Origin: Solenopsis invicta
Lineage: Eukaryota; Arthropoda; Insecta; Hymenoptera; Formicidae
DNA length: 64,000 nucleotides
Assembly: GCF_016802725.1 (NCBI RefSeq)
Contig: NC_052669.1
Coordinates: 19,497,770-19,561,769, forward strand
Direction of reading: 5' to 3'
Made by a program: the position numbers and the translations under genes. The notes under the pieces are model-generated. The model did not search any database. It was not told the DNA's origin and was given only the letters and a program-made list of their open reading frames with translations. This document shows positions 36,707-51,577 of this stretch, piece by piece. The stretch's first letter is position 1. The number at the start of each line of letters is the position of its first letter.

Positions 36707-36957
36707 TAGGGTCACTGCACCAGTCACTGAACAATTAAAAAGTTGAACCAGTTAATAAACATATAAATGAAATTTTAATATAATTACACTTTTAAATAAA
36801 AAAAAATGTTACTTTAATAAAATCTTTATGAAAACTAGATCTTAAAAAAAAAAATACAAGTAATTCGCAATTTATTATTTTAAAGTCTTATTATTTTTAT
36901 ACTTTTCTGAAAAAGTCATTCACTGGTGATTATTCAGCGACTGGTGCAGCGACCCTA
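36707..36957. mobile_element. TA-flanked MITE with 28-bp terminal inverted repeats
   Basis: Left end GGGTCACTGCACCAGTCACT (36709 on) and the inverse of the right end (to 36955) agree over about 28 bp with three transition differences. TA dinucleotides at 36707-36708 and 36956-36957 look like the target-site duplication of a Tc1/mariner-superfamily element. The interior is AT-rich and non-coding. Confidence 0.75.
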
Positions 36958-39900
36958 AAATGCCTCGATTTATTCAGAAATAATAAGATATACTCAAGCT
37001 TATGCACATGTGTAAGGATCAATTTTTGGTCACTCGAACTTGTCACCGTGTATACGGCAATCCGAGGCATTGCAGGCTCTACAACCAATTCAACATTTTA
37101 GAGATACATTTCAACGAAACAGATATTCCGAATGTGCAAATCGCGACGTGGAATCCGCCCCGTTGCGGAGCCTGCTTATAAATATACACGAGTGTTCCGC
37201 CAACCCGAGCTCTGAATAATGCAGTCTGCCTAATCTCAACCGAAATCGCGGGAATTGTCGTCTAACCTTCTACTCGACGCGGAATTTTCACCAGTCTCGA
37301 GAAGATATAAAGTAAGAGAACGTAAAAAGAGAGAGAGAAAAAAAAGAAGAAATCCGAAAATTCTGCAATAATTCAGAAAACGCAACTCGATTTCGACATT
37401 GAAGTTGATAAATAACTGAAAAAGCATAATTATATCTTTCAGCATTTGAACATCTAAACACTGCTATATTATGAACGCTGTATCGCCACAGAATTAGAAC
37501 GGACGACTGTAAAAATCGCGCTGTACGCTATAAAAGCGAGAGAAAGATGCGCAAGAGAGACAGGGCTCGCTGTCGCGAGTCCGCGAGCCGTCGTCGCGAA
37601 CCGCATCGTAATATTTTACGTGGACACGTGTATGAGAAAGGTCAGTGTTGCTCCTGTTCTTGTTCCGTGGGTTCCCGGTCCTCCTTTTCCCCCCTGAGTC
37701 CTGACGGCCGCGAGTTGACTGGCTGGCGCTGGCTGACTGCCCGAGTGAACTACAATGCGGGTACGTGAGATGACTCCGAGATGTGTCGCACACTCGCGAG
37801 TTGGACCCACGAGAGTGCTGTGGTCCCAGATTCGACGTGAGATGCGTGGGTCCGGGTACCCGCGAGTCGCGCGTACCGTTTTCACTGTCCCACTTTCCTT
37901 ACGAGGTACGCGCGGTTCGGCTCTCTGTTTTATTTTTTTTTATTTTTTATCTTAATGCCCGTTTTATGGTCGCGAAAAGAAAAAAAAGCACGCCCGTCGT
38001 GCATCGCGATTTTAATAGCTGCGATTTTAATAGCTGCAATGTAAAAAGGCCATTCTACAGAGGACGCGGAATGGCGGATGGCCGCGATCGCAAACGCGAA
38101 TACGACAGCCTAACAAAAGCGTTAATAGCATCATTGACGCTTCTGATAGGCCGTTGCGTCCGCACTTGTGCTCGACATGCGCGACCTGCGTTCTGCGTCT
38201 TATGTAGAATAGCCCTGAGGCATTCTCACGCCGACAGGCGGCCTTTGTTTGAAGGGAGGAATTGTTCCCCGCGTTGTTCTGTGTGAAATTATCAAGTGCT
38301 CACGCAGTATTCGTGCCGAAGCGCCGATTGCGAGAACGATAAAATAATAGTAGCGTAACAATTGGCATATTTTCCATGAATATACGCATTAGCTCGTGCG
38401 TCTACGTTTATATTATTTCTCGTAACGGCATATTTTATAGCTGAGGCATCCTAATAAATCGTCGCAATCGTGCATAAAGCGTTCCAATTTTGTCCACTCT
38501 ACATAATGGAATATTATTTCTGTTCAACTTCTTTTTTTACATCCTGCGAATGTCCCAATCATGCTTAAATAATATACAGAAAATACTTGAAAATTAATAC
38601 CGTGCTAATTATGAACGGTTCTCGAATTTTAAACTGTTATATAAATAAAAAAAAAAGTAATTGTAGCTATGTAAAAATAAATTGTAGCTCCAAATTTATT
38701 ACAAAAGTTCGTAATTTTTTTATGCAACGTATAAACTTGAATCTTCACAGTCATTCGACCATCGGTATGCGCTACTAATTTACTGCTATGCCTCTCATGC
38801 TTGATAAAAATGTCCGCTATGCACGTTACAATATATGTACGCATAATATAAAAGTTGGCAAGTCTTAATAAGTATGTCGCGCGGAATTTGCACGTAAAGC
38901 CGCAACAGGAAGCAAATTGCCCGATGCAGTTAACAGATGTTAGGGAACAAGATAGCGGTTGCGGCTTAAAGTGTCATAATGTGTCAGTCTATATGGCGAA
39001 TATGTCTCTATTACCGGCGCTGTTACGTAATATTGAGTATCGTACGTGCGCTCAAAGGTATTCCATGATGCTGCCGTGCGCCTCGTCAGCTTTTTCGTCG
39101 GCTTCCGAAACCCAACGCCGCTGAGCTAAGTGCAGATCGCAGCAGATAAATAGCAGATAAATATTTCAGGCTTGTAGTCACAGGTGCGTGTAATGCGATG
39201 CGATTCGAGCTCGTGAGTGTGCGTGTTCACAGCACGCATGAAAAAATCGCGTAAAAGTCTTTGATAGAATGTTCTTCAAATAATATTCTCTATTCATTTG
39301 ATCTTTTTAAACAGTTCTTCTAAATCGTACACGCCTATTATAAAAATTAGATTGCAATTAATAAAAGTATTGCACGATTCGGTTAGATTTTTTTAAATAT
39401 TTTCAGTTGTATTAAATTTACAATAATTCTTGATTTGTTTAATGATACCCCTATCAATTACGTATCTACATATTTCTCAACAAATAAATGACAATTGTAT
39501 ATGTTCAGGGGCAAAGCAATAATCTTAAAATACATTTTCATTCATTATATTAAATATTACAGAGGTAATCAAATCCCCCTTTTTAAATACCTTAAAAAAT
39601 TGATCCTACGAGTTATTTAAATCGGCATTTTATTTGTATATGCATCTCCCGGCGCACGGGGAACGCGTCTTAAAGTTGTATTATTCTTCTTCGAGGAGCG
39701 ATTCCCCAATGAGAGAACTGCTCTCTGAGCCTTCGCAATTTATATGTCCCGTTTCGAGAGGGTCGCTTTGTTGACCGGATTTTTAGGGTCGCGTTAGTCC
39801 CTCGTGTCGAAGATAACCCCTTGAGTTGCTTCATATCTATGAATATTATCTGCGGCTTTATTCACGGAGCCTTGGCCCCGGCGATGATCTCGATGTCACG

Positions 39901-42900
39901 AGGACTCGCGCAATGGCTCAATATTGCGATATACCCGCGAGCACTTCGTTCTGGATCGACGATATAAAAAGAAAAGCGCAGAGTCACGATTAGCTGGCAC
40001 CTTGATATATTCAACAATAAACGTGCCAACAAATAATTATTTATTTATAATTTTAAATTACTCAATTTAAAATCAATCAATTATCATCGATTACATCAAT
40101 TAAAATCACAATATGCGTATTATTATAAAAATAAAATCAATCCATGGTAATAATTAATTTATAATTATTAACATAGTAAATAAAATTGGCAGTAAAGTAT
40201 TTTGTTAATAAGGTGACTAACTTTACTCCTGTATTTTATATCATTCCGAATTCTAGTTTGATTAGAAATTACAACTGTAAGACGGTGCAGGGGCATGTCG
40301 GGCATCGACACTTCGGCAAAAAGTGTTACGCGAAACGGCGGTTACAAAAGCGTATCTCACATAACAGCTAGCTTAATTGTGCTAGAATAATCTGCAACGA
40401 GCGTAACAATATGCATGCTACCCGGCTTGCAAATCAGGAAAAGCTGGGCGGAATAAAAGCGGAAATGAAAGCCGAAGTGAATCTCGTAAGATCCAGTCAG
40501 ACAAACGCAGAATCCGTAAACGATGCAATGAGACAAGATCTCGTCAGTTTTTTTTTTTTTTTAATTTATTTCGCGTAGCCTGAAAAACAATTACTTCGAC
40601 ACTATAATACTTGATTTCTCCTTTTCTTCCCATAATTATATAGCGGCTAAATAAATTTTCTAATTATATAAAATGTTCCATAGCAAAAGGGAAAAACAAA
40701 TTATTTTAAGATACATTGCGTACATGTTCTATTCTATCGTTACCGGAATTTAATTCATCGTCACACTTTTGTATAAACCGACAGCGTTATGATTTTATCA
40801 AATTGAAATATGAGTACAAAGAGAAAAAAAAACAGTTATATATTTTCGCATTGAAAAACTATGTCAGATGCCTCGCGAAGATATGACTTTACGATGGAAA
40901 TAGAGCGTTTCTATAAAAAAATAAAATAAAATAAATTCTAATCGAATGCAAGAAATAGCTCGCGGCGAGCGCGAAGCTATTGTCCGCGCGGCATTGTCCG
41001 CGTCATTCATCACCAGTAGTCGAAACATTCGCGATCGCGTGCACCCTTACGTAACCGTTTCATACGGCATCGTCCGTTCCGGCAATTTGATGCAATCAAG
41101 GCCCGCGGGTTTAATGAATACACAGTAATAATCCGGAAAAAGTGCGGCCTGCCTGGCTGCGAGTGGCCGAGCCGCGCCGGTCGGATGCGGATCGTTCGGA
41201 GAAGCAGGAAGTCGCCAAGCGTGTTCCCTTCTCTCGTCGGGAGGACACGACAAAGAGGATCGTTTTCCGCCTACGCTTCCGCTACCACGCGACGACAAAT
41301 CTCTTTAATCCGGCGTGATCAACGATCTACATGGAAGCTTCGAGGTGCGAGCTTTTCCCCCCGCCTGCCTCTCGCGTGCAACTGCAAATTGCGTTGCACC
41401 CTCGCGAGCGAGGCGACAATTACTCAAGGCTCGACAGGAAGTCTGTCTTGTTCCGCAGTTCTTGTTCCGCAGTCGCACAATGGATTATCGATGCATTCTT
41501 GTAAATTGAAATTTATTTCCCGACGGAGAAAAACAACACAAATTGATGACTTGAAAGGTCTTATTATTTCGCGAAAAACATTACATCCATTTTTCATTTT
41601 CTTAGTGAAAATAACGAGCAATATTTAAAAAATGACATTAAAATGTTTCACAAATAAAATAGAAAATATAGAGATAAAGAGAAAATATATTAAAAAGATA
41701 CATCAAAAAATATTATTTGATAAGTTCCACTTTATAAATTCTCTATTGCACAAATAATAAAGTTTTCTCTAATTTTAGAAATTAAAAATAGATCGACAAA
41801 TTCTTTTTAAATAAAATAAAATAACCAAAAATAAATGTGTGTTAAATTCTTTTGTTGCTTCATGGTTGAACGAGAGTTTCTTTTTATTTTACATAAAGGG
41901 ATTACGTTCATCTCTTTGGAAACGTATTGCTCGCGTGAATCGAGAATGTATAACTGATTACGGGTTCACGACGTGGAACGTCGAACTCACTCGCGGCAAG
42001 GTCCCATTATTTAAAGCTGGTCAGATATCATCTGCAGGGAGAGTCGTCTTCTGATCCGTGAAGGCGTACACAGTCACGACGAGGCGCAATATACGCTTCG
42101 ATGCGAGACCGAAATAATGTTATCGACCGGCCGATTTCTCGATTCGGTCTCCGACCTATCTCGAACAGTTTGTCCGTTGCCGCTGGCGACAACGCTCGTA
42201 ACAATGATAATTACAAATTGTCGGTTTTGATCGACGTAATGGACAGTTCATTAAATCGCCGGCAACGCGCTTAATGTATCGCGCGACCGTTTGCGCCCCG
42301 AAAATTCGCTCGTTTATCCATCGCAAAATTAAATAAGGCGGAATCAACGGCGCGAAAAAGATAATCGACACGATGTGCAAGTTCATCTAAGCAGCAATCG
42401 CTTAGTCACAGTAACGATAATTATCTCTCTTGGGTTTTTATTGACGTCATTATCGCAAATGACACCTTATTGTCGTTACGATGATTGCCGCAGTAATAAA
42501 TTTGGATAATTAGATAACAACGCCGTTTTTTCGAGAATCGATAATTACGCAGGTCTAAAACGCAATTGCACAATAACGATGAAGCTAATAATGAGAATCG
42601 AACAGCCGCATCCGGGTCAAAATGTTATATTTTTTTTAACAATCAGCCATTGCATCGGTTGGAACGAAGCGTCGAACCCCGGGTGATCGATAATTCTTTT
42701 TAACACGTCAATTATGACGAGAGAAGCAGGCTTTAATTTCTTCACGAACGTGTTTCTACCTTTCGGAACTTAATAACCTCTGCAACTCTATTCTTTGTCG
42801 GTCATGGACCTGGAAGCATCCGAAAGAACGGCGGGCATGGCTGATTCATAGATTAATTTGATTGACGAGCTACCGCGGTCGCGAAGAATTATCTTCCGCG

Positions 42901-43907
42901 CCGATCGATAGTACGCAACGACGCGTGTTAGGCAACTGCCTATCAATTCTTGCCTTCGTAGTCTCGTATTACCATAAAAAGGCAGACCGGATTGCTTGTT
43001 CTGCGAAGAAGTCTAGCAAGATGCTTGCAATATTCATTTTTTTACACGATGCCTTTCAACCTCTTTTTTGTTATCTCGACAAAAATAATCATTCAATTAA
43101 TATTTTATTATGGTCTTTTAATGACAAACAAAAAATCAATCACACGTTGTCTATCTAAATTTCTCACTTAGATAGTACTAGAAATGTGACGAATAAAACT
43201 ATTTGTGCTCTTATTCCGAATATTTCTCACTTACAATCGCACTCACTTGGATTCAATTAATTTTTGGTAGCCTTATAATTTTATGAATACAAAAATAAAG
43301 TAATAATTATGAGCGAATTTCACGAGAGAGCGAATTATCGACGTGCAATTGTGCAACGACGATTTGAGAAGATCCGAGATGCATCGGTACATCATCCGCA
43401 GCGCGAGTTTCTACGGAATTGTAATGCAGTCACGTCTATGTACGAGTGATTTATCTCGTGAAGCGTACATCCGTTTCCGTCGACGGTCCGCGATGGGAGC
43501 ACGGATGGGGACACTCCGGTCACTGAGCACGCATAATCCTGCGATAATTATGTAACGGATCGCCGTCTCGACAGCGATCATCGACCGATTGTGAATCAGC
43601 TCTCGAAAGTCTTTGACAAATCCCGTTAAAGAATTAAGTTTACTTATGGCTGCGAAAAAAAATGCTACGTGGCTCTTGAAGCCAGATTCTCTTGAGCTAC
43701 GAATTTACATGACAATGTAATTAATCCTCTAATTAATAACCGCCATAAATCGCCGGTAAGGCAAGTAAACAAAATTAATATTCCAAGAACCATTCAACTA
43801 GAATTGAAGAAAAATTTAAACAGACGAGTCACAGAATCGTAGATTACATTCGATCGATCCTAACACTTGTCAGTGTTACACCAGATGGATCTTAATACAG
43901 CAATTGT

Positions 43908-44150
43908 ACAGAAAAAAAATTAGTATCAAATCGATAATTCATTGTTTCATACATAAGCAAGAATATAAAATCTTCTTGGAAGAATTTATAACCTTAAACA
44001 GACATAATTTTCTTTCATAAAAAAAATGTTTCTTTTTATGCAAGCAAATTATGTCTGTTTAAGATTATAAATTCTTCCAAGAAGATTTTATATTCTTGCT
44101 TATACATAAAACAATGAATTATTGATTTGATATTAATTTCTTTCTGTGTG
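43908..44150. repeat. Long near-perfect palindrome (hairpin, MITE-like)
   Basis: A left arm of about 100 bp (43908-44009) is matched almost base for base by the inverted right arm (44045-44150) around a 35-bp loop. For example AAGAATATAAAATCTTCTTG faces CAAGAAGATTTTATATTCTT. The outer ends are TACAGAAAAAAAATT and AATTTCTTTCTGTG. The low divergence between the arms suggests a young element or selection for the hairpin. Confidence 0.85.
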
Positions 44151-47092
44151 TGTAAAAAAAAATTCAATCTTTCGACAATAAATATTCTAACGCAATCATA
44201 TCATTCAGACTACTACCAGCGCTTTAGTGATGTGTAAAAACATATTTTTACATTTCTAAAAAAAAAAAAACAAAAAAAAACTCGCAGCCGCACATAATAG
44301 ACAATTTTGCCTTTAAAACATACTACTAATAATAGTAAATTTACTAGTAACTGGAAGTTATTTCTCCATTATTTTATAATTATGTCAGAGGAAATGGCAC
44401 AACTCATACGTAAACGCAGATATTATAATTGCAGAGTCATATGATTGATTACTGTATTTGACGGCACGATGACGGCAGACAATTGGCAAAATTCACAGGT
44501 GACGAGCGAGGAAAGACGCGCCGCTTCCTGGACCATGATCTCTGGCTCGGATCGAGACAGGGTCACGGTCATCCCCGGTGCATTTCGCATAAATCACTCG
44601 CGGCGCGAACACGCGCCGCGATTAATCCAGATAGCGACTCACACACGCGCCCGATTACGCGTACATCGGAGATGGTATCGAGCGCGGCCGGTCGGTTGCA
44701 TAATGCCGATGTTCCATTAAATCGCACGCGGATCGATCCTCGACTCCGGACGGGGGACGCGAGTGCACTTTCGGAGTTGCGGTCGCGGCCGGGGAATACG
44801 TAGGAAATTGCGCGAGAGGAAACCCGAGCTCTATACGCTGAAAGCGTTTTGCGGGATCGTTTCAATTATTCGCGTCGCGCACATCACCGGACACCATGCA
44901 ATTCCTTGCCGCGCGATTTTCGACGCGAGCTCTATGATTGATCGACTAGGGAATATATAATTCTTTTGCGCGACATTCCCGAAGAAATGATCGCGACGAT
45001 GAAACGGGAATTACGATGGTAACGCGCTTATTACCTGAGGAATCTTCCGGTATCGTCGAATCAAATTCGCGCGTACGGTTATGCATTGAAGATATTATCG
45101 TGCGGCGTGCCGTTACGTAAGATCTTCAGGAACGCACAATGGAGCCCCTCGATGTTCCATTAAATCGTATGCAGATCTCGAGGCAACAATGGAACGCGGA
45201 CGGTCGAATCGAGACTCGTAAAAAGTAGCCGACCGCATCCCGAAACGCTTCCTGGATCGAAAAGCGATCGTGCGGATGCGATGCCGGAGAAGAGAGGAAA
45301 GATTAGCATATTTTTGTATGTGAGAATACCGATGGTGTAAAAAACACGAAGAACATTAAGTACAGTGTCATTGCTTATAAAAAATAAGTAAAAAATTAAA
45401 AGTATATTATTATTATTGTCACTTATATTATCGTTCTGCAAAGGTAACCAAGTTTTACCAAAAACTGTAAAAAAAATGTGTTAAATAATTAAAAGTTATA
45501 ATATTTGCATATGTATATTTTTCTAAAAAGATAAAATTATTAAATTAATAATTAAAGTAATTAAAAATATAAGAGAACATTAACTAATATTAATTTTATT
45601 AATAATTCATCGAAAAAGCGATCAAATATTCAATAATTAATAAATAACAATGAGAGAGATAAGTAACCACCAAAGTAAAACTGAATTAAACGCATTCAGC
45701 AACTTTTCTCTACGTCGTAATAAAGACTATTGTTGTAAGATTATTGTTATTGTTGTTGAGGAATACCACTTCATTAAAACGAGCGACGAGGTAAGAAACT
45801 TTTACGAATGATTAATTTCTCATCCCAGTTATTGCTTTTCGCCATCTTCGGCCACCCATCTACACCCACCTGAAACTTTCAATGGAACAGTGTGCTTGTT
45901 ATACCCGTAAAATAAGATGGGTAATATATAGTAGACAACACACCTTCGCGTCTTACGTGTTGGCTCAGCTCGATACTACCTCACAAAGCTTAACGAATCG
46001 CGGCCGCGTGTAAGTAGCCGCGAATAATCCGCGCGCCGGGATCCCGCGCGAAAAATCCGCGGCGGTAACATACGAGCACCCGAGGGCACGGGTGATTGAA
46101 TATAAATCATATAAATTGCGTCTATCCGGAATTAATGTACACGCTCGTGATTTAAGATATTGCATCTCCCTTCCTCCTTCCTTCTGCCTCTCTTTCTCTT
46201 CTCCTCGGCCGTAATTGACGCGTTATTTCCGCATCCACCGTTCGAGACGCCGAGGTGAAAATTCATCTTCGAGGCACGCGATTTATCCCGCGGGATCTCG
46301 AGGACTGGCACTCTCCGTATCGATCCCCTTCGTTTCCTTTTCCCTTCCTCCCCCCTCCCGCCCCGCGAAGGAAGACGCGCGATCAAGATCAACGACTCGG
46401 CTCCCGCGAGTGCAAGGCGCGATCCTTACGCAAAGACACTCCGCTACGCGATCTTCCGTCTGGACACGGAGAAAGGTGTACGCGTTATCATAGTCGTGCA
46501 TCAGCGGGACTCGCAATATCGAGCTCGCGTTGGGGGACAAAGATTCTTTTCTGCTGCTTACACAGAAAGGTATGATGGACGATGTACCGCGAGTGGAGGT
46601 CGATGCGCGAAAAACTATGTGCAATTTAGATTTATCTGTATCTCTCAGATAAGTCACTCGAGATAGCGATTATTGTTGGCGTAATAGTGGCGGTTACTGT
46701 GCAACAGTTGACGAGGAGCAGATTGTAAAATAATCCGTAATGATCGCCGTAAGTATATATAATAGTTCGTGCATGAAATACTTAACGAGTTGGCACGTAA
46801 CGTTTAATATGTAATAAGTTATAATAACTTGATAAAGCGATATTGTGTGTTAAATAATAAAGCCGAGAAGTCGTCGAGACAAGACGGGGCTCTGCAATTA
46901 TAGTTCTCGCGTGTAACGTAAGAAGATAATTTCATTGAGGCGCGCGAATGGCGTGAGGTAACATTCGTGGATTAACGTTGCGATATACGCCTCGCGTTCG
47001 CGAATCCGTATAAATAGTATAAAAAAACAAATCATAAATCATTGTTACGCGTCGCGGGGCTACCGGAATCCATCGGGAAAAAATGCACAGAG

Positions 47093-47117
47093 CTCTCTCT
47101 CTCTCTCTCTCTCTCTC
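47093..47117. repeat. (CT)n microsatellite
   Basis: About twelve uninterrupted CT dinucleotides lie in intergenic DNA. A shorter CT tract lies at 59928-59946 and a TTTTA-type tract at 47687-47706. Confidence 0.9.
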
Positions 47118-48680
47118 ATTCTGTGTCTAATACTATGTAAATTTAACTGTGAGCGAATCCGACGAGGAACGATTAATTACGGTATGCAGCTATTGAGTGA
47201 TTTTTGCCCCGATGCCCCCGACGAACGGTAGTGTATTTCACTTACATGTCGCTGCTTTGCGATACACGAGCGATCCTTAACAATTACACGGCGAGCGCGG
47301 TTGGCGGAATCGAAAGATATAGTGCGGCATCGGCCCAGGGAAAGGAAGAATTATTTTCTACCTGGATATACACACGCGCGCGAACGTATACGTATATACC
47401 ACACGTGGTGGATTATGCTTGAAACGCGCACGTTCAAGGCTATCTACCAAGATCACGGTCGCGTCGTCCGGTGCCGGACAATCGCCATCAGTCATCGAAC
47501 GATTCTCCGGCGCACGTTACATACGCATATACGAAGAGTAATGGCGAAAAAGAACGGCGACACTGTACGCCTGCGATCCTTGCCAAACATACATCACTCT
47601 GCAGCAGATTCGAAAGTAACGAAGGCTATATCTTACTCGTCATGTCTCGTTTACGGATGACCCGGAGTTTGAGTCCCAACGTCCGTTTATTTTATTTTAT
47701 TTTATTCCTTTTACGTCGATTATATTACTGTTATGCGCTTTTCATTAGTGGCTCCCTCGGAAGTTATTGAAAATTAAATATGGCGCAGCTCTTTGATGTA
47801 TTGCGATCACGTGCTCCAATAAATAAATTGTCGGAAGTTACGTTGGAAATTATTTAATTATAAAACGTAACCGCGAATGCGTTAACATCGCAGTTAATAG
47901 GATCGAGGATCGGGCGAAAATCACACGAGCGGCTGCGAAGACGTTGGAGGACTTGTGTGAGAAGATATTCGGTGCCGGAATACCGCCTTTGATCGAACGT
48001 GTGATGCCGCGATATTGCCATGCACGACCGGTTTTAGATTAGATAGAAGAATTATTACACGGCAAAGTTCATTATCCAGGCAGAGAAGGGATTAGCCAAT
48101 AAAGCGAAAATATAGCTGTGGCAACTAAAATGTTCTTGAAATAACGGACCTCTAATATCGCTGCTGCCGAAACTCAATTTATTAGTTTATTAAAACGTGG
48201 CAGTAAAAAAATATTCACTGCTGGGATCAAACATTCGTGATAGCGCGTCCTATAAACAATCGCGATGAGAATGCACGATTTTGAGCGTGTAAGGTATTAA
48301 GAAATACTTGGCTGCCATTTTTAATTTTTTTCGCAGCAAATGTATTTTATCTTTAAGCCGACAAAAAAATTCAAACTATTGACATTTAGTTGATATTTCT
48401 AAGTCATTTCTTTCTGTCTACAACGTTACAAATGCCATTTACTTGCGCTCTAAAGTCTCAGGGCAATCAAAAAGATTCATCGCGAGAAAAAGGTTGTGGA
48501 AAATTGTGTCTCTAAGCAGCCTATCAAGGCGTTGTATAATAAATTAAAGAATGCAATAGTCGAGAGCCATTCTAGAAGCGAGACACTTTTTGCGACACCT
48601 GCTGTTGAGTCTCGCACCTGCTTGAGTTGATTAATGAACAATCTACGTATCTAATCTCACGTATTACGTAAGCGCATAAT

Positions 48681-49118
48681 GATTTCAAACACAAATGTAA
48701 AAAATGTTATGATTGTAATAAAGTGGAAAAATATATGTGACAACGTTATCTTACTTTTCCTGCAAAAAAATAAAAATAAAAAAAAAAAAAATAAAAGAGT
48801 GATCGAAACAAATAAAATCAGATCTAAAATTAAATCCTAATCCTTTCAATGACGATGCATCTCTTCGACTAACGTAAAGCTGCTGCTGTGCATAACTGTA
48901 TGATTTCAAACGCAAATATAAAAAATATTATCATTGTAATAAAGTAGAAAAATATATGTGACAATGTTATCTTACTTTTCCTTGGAAAAAAAAAAAATAG
49001 AAAAGAGGACAGTGATCGAAACAAATGGAGTCAGATCTAAAATTAAATTCTAATCCTTTCAATGACGACGCACACCTATTCGAAGTGACTAATGTAAAGC
49101 TGCTGCTGTGCGTAACGA
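48681..49118. repeat. Two-copy tandem repeat, period about 221 bp
   Basis: GATTTCAAAC at 48681 and 48902 starts two units. Each contains GTGACAA-GTTATCTTACTTTTCC, a poly-A stretch, TCAGATCTAAAATTAAAT, CCTTTCAATGACGA and TAAAGCTGCTGCTGTGC. The divergence is about 10 percent by eye. Confidence 0.85.
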
Positions 49119-51577
49119 ATTAATTTGGATCGATCGCGCGTGTTCATGGGAGACAAATAATGACGATCTCTATCGAGATAGCTCGAAAACGGAGATCGGG
49201 ACGACGCGATACTTTCGCGAAGTCCTTCGCAGGGTATTACCCGCCGTCTAAGCCCGGCACGACCTTTTGTATGCGTAATTCGACCATGTAAATTGTAACT
49301 CGACTCCGACTCCCGCTTATCAAACGGGATTCATCGCGATTCTTTCGCAGGATGTCATTTCGACGTCGAGGGCTCGCGGCCAATAATCAGCGCCGGAGGC
49401 GATCCACACTGTCATTCACCGCTACAACCAAGCTCCCGCTTGAACGTTGAACCTTGATTGCGCGGAGAAAGATCGGCACCTTGCTGCGACGTCTCATGCT
49501 AATGAATTCCCAGCGACGTTTATTTCGACGTTTCTATCCGCTGACAGTGAAATGAGCGCACTGACAATCTCACGTCACTACGCACGAATGCGGTCTCGAT
49601 AGCATTCACGATCGATCAAACGGAAGTTTTGTAAAGATTTATCTCGCAAATTCATCATTTCAAAAACAAGCCTTTAAGAAGGTTACAGAAATATTATCTG
49701 AAAAAATATGCAAATTTTATTTCTGTTTTAGAAAATTGCCTATTATAGTACATAAAATGTTAACGTATATTTTATTTCTTTTTTTTACAAAAAATTGAAG
49801 AAGAATAATTAAAGAAAAATTGAATATCTTTAAATTTGTTGCAAAACAAAAATAAAGATACTTATCGATTGTATATTTTTCAGATCAAACGAAATTTACA
49901 GCTAATCAGCTAAGTACATTGACCACATAAATGTAACGAATATATTCGCTCTTCGTGATGCTACATGTCTGGCAAAGTATTGTAATGAAAAGAGAGAATT
50001 CTCTCTCTATGAGATTATTAAGCGCCGATTAAAGCTGCGATAAATAAAGATATACGCGAATTCATTCGTCACCGTCGCTTATTAAATCGTCAAAGGGCCG
50101 GCAAAGGGCCGCGCCAGTACCGCTACCTCGACTGACCCCCGCGGAGCGTTGCCGCGACCTATCCCTTTGGTCGACCGATCGCGAACAGATCGGCGGGTGT
50201 GCATACGCCGATAATTTACACGGCGATCGTCTTCCGGCAAGTAATGCCGCGGCTAATGAGCCCACGTGTCCCGATGCGCGCGTTACATAAAGGCGCGCGC
50301 GGATGCGCCCCGAGAGATACACGGATGTATACGATGCACCGGGCTTGATCTCGAAGTCACGACGCTCGCCCGCAAGACGAAGAGCAGCGCAGCGTCCCCG
50401 CAAAGGGCAACGCGATGCACCGCTCGAACGGGGAGCCCCCCCGCCCCCTCTCTCCCGAGAGCGCTGTTAAGATCGGTCGCATCGGTCTCGACTGTGTCGG
50501 TTAGATTGCAAACGTGTAACGATGCCCCGAGCCATCCCGCAGATTCATCGACGTGGCATCGATAACGAATCTGCGAAAAATCTTGGCCTTATGACGCGAA
50601 CGACGTACGAAACCGGTGACAGCGCCAGTTGCATCGTTGCGTGCAGTGCAACGCGGACGAAGGCGGCATCAAATTAATTGAGTACGTATTTTTGAAGAAG
50701 CCGCGAGATAATTCAATGTATCCAGTTGGTATCAAAGAAAAATTAAAATGCGTTAGAATAAGTACAAAGAAACAACTCCCACATAAAATTCATTAGCTGC
50801 TCAATGTCACACTTCTCGTCATACTTCTGACTTACTTCACCCAATTTCGTGATAAAGATCTTAACGAAAGCGTAATAAGAATTAAAGATCACTACGCAAA
50901 ATGGCATGAAAGGTGCATTATTGGATTGTAAAATGATTTAGGAGCTCCGAGAGGCTTGAAAGGACCCATTGATGCTTTCAAAAGACTCGAGGATCACCGT
51001 GACGGACTACTTAATACACGTTAATTTTTATTCCCCGTCGTTCCTCCTCTCGATTCCTCTGAGACAAAGCCCCGCTAGGATAAGTATCGTTACATGTGCC
51101 AAGCTACGGGGATGGTCATAATGTAAGCATTGAAACCGACGGCGCTACGCCTGAACCGTCCATTGTATTCCGCGGCCGTGGTCGCGCAGGTTCACAGGCA
51201 GCCTTGAAGAACCGAACCTCCCAGCGCGACAAGATGATGCATTGTTACAATGCGCGGGCTCATGTCTGGGCCCGGCCACGCGGGGTCACGCAGAAAATCG
51301 CGAAGGTTAAAAGGTATCAACGTGGAAATATCTATGCGCACGGTGGCTCGCAGCGAGACACCGCGCGTTTCGTTTTCAACGCGCCGGACGTAAAGTGGCC
51401 TTTACACGCTCAATATTATTTCACAATGTTCGAATATTATTGATAGTCTGGAGACTGTATTAAATTTGTTTTGCACTGTCTAGAAAAATATTATCGGACA
51501 GTTATTGGACGTCTAGAAGTCACTTGAAACTTAAACTACATGAAGAGTTTAAAAAAAAAACCATTTGCAATATGTAC

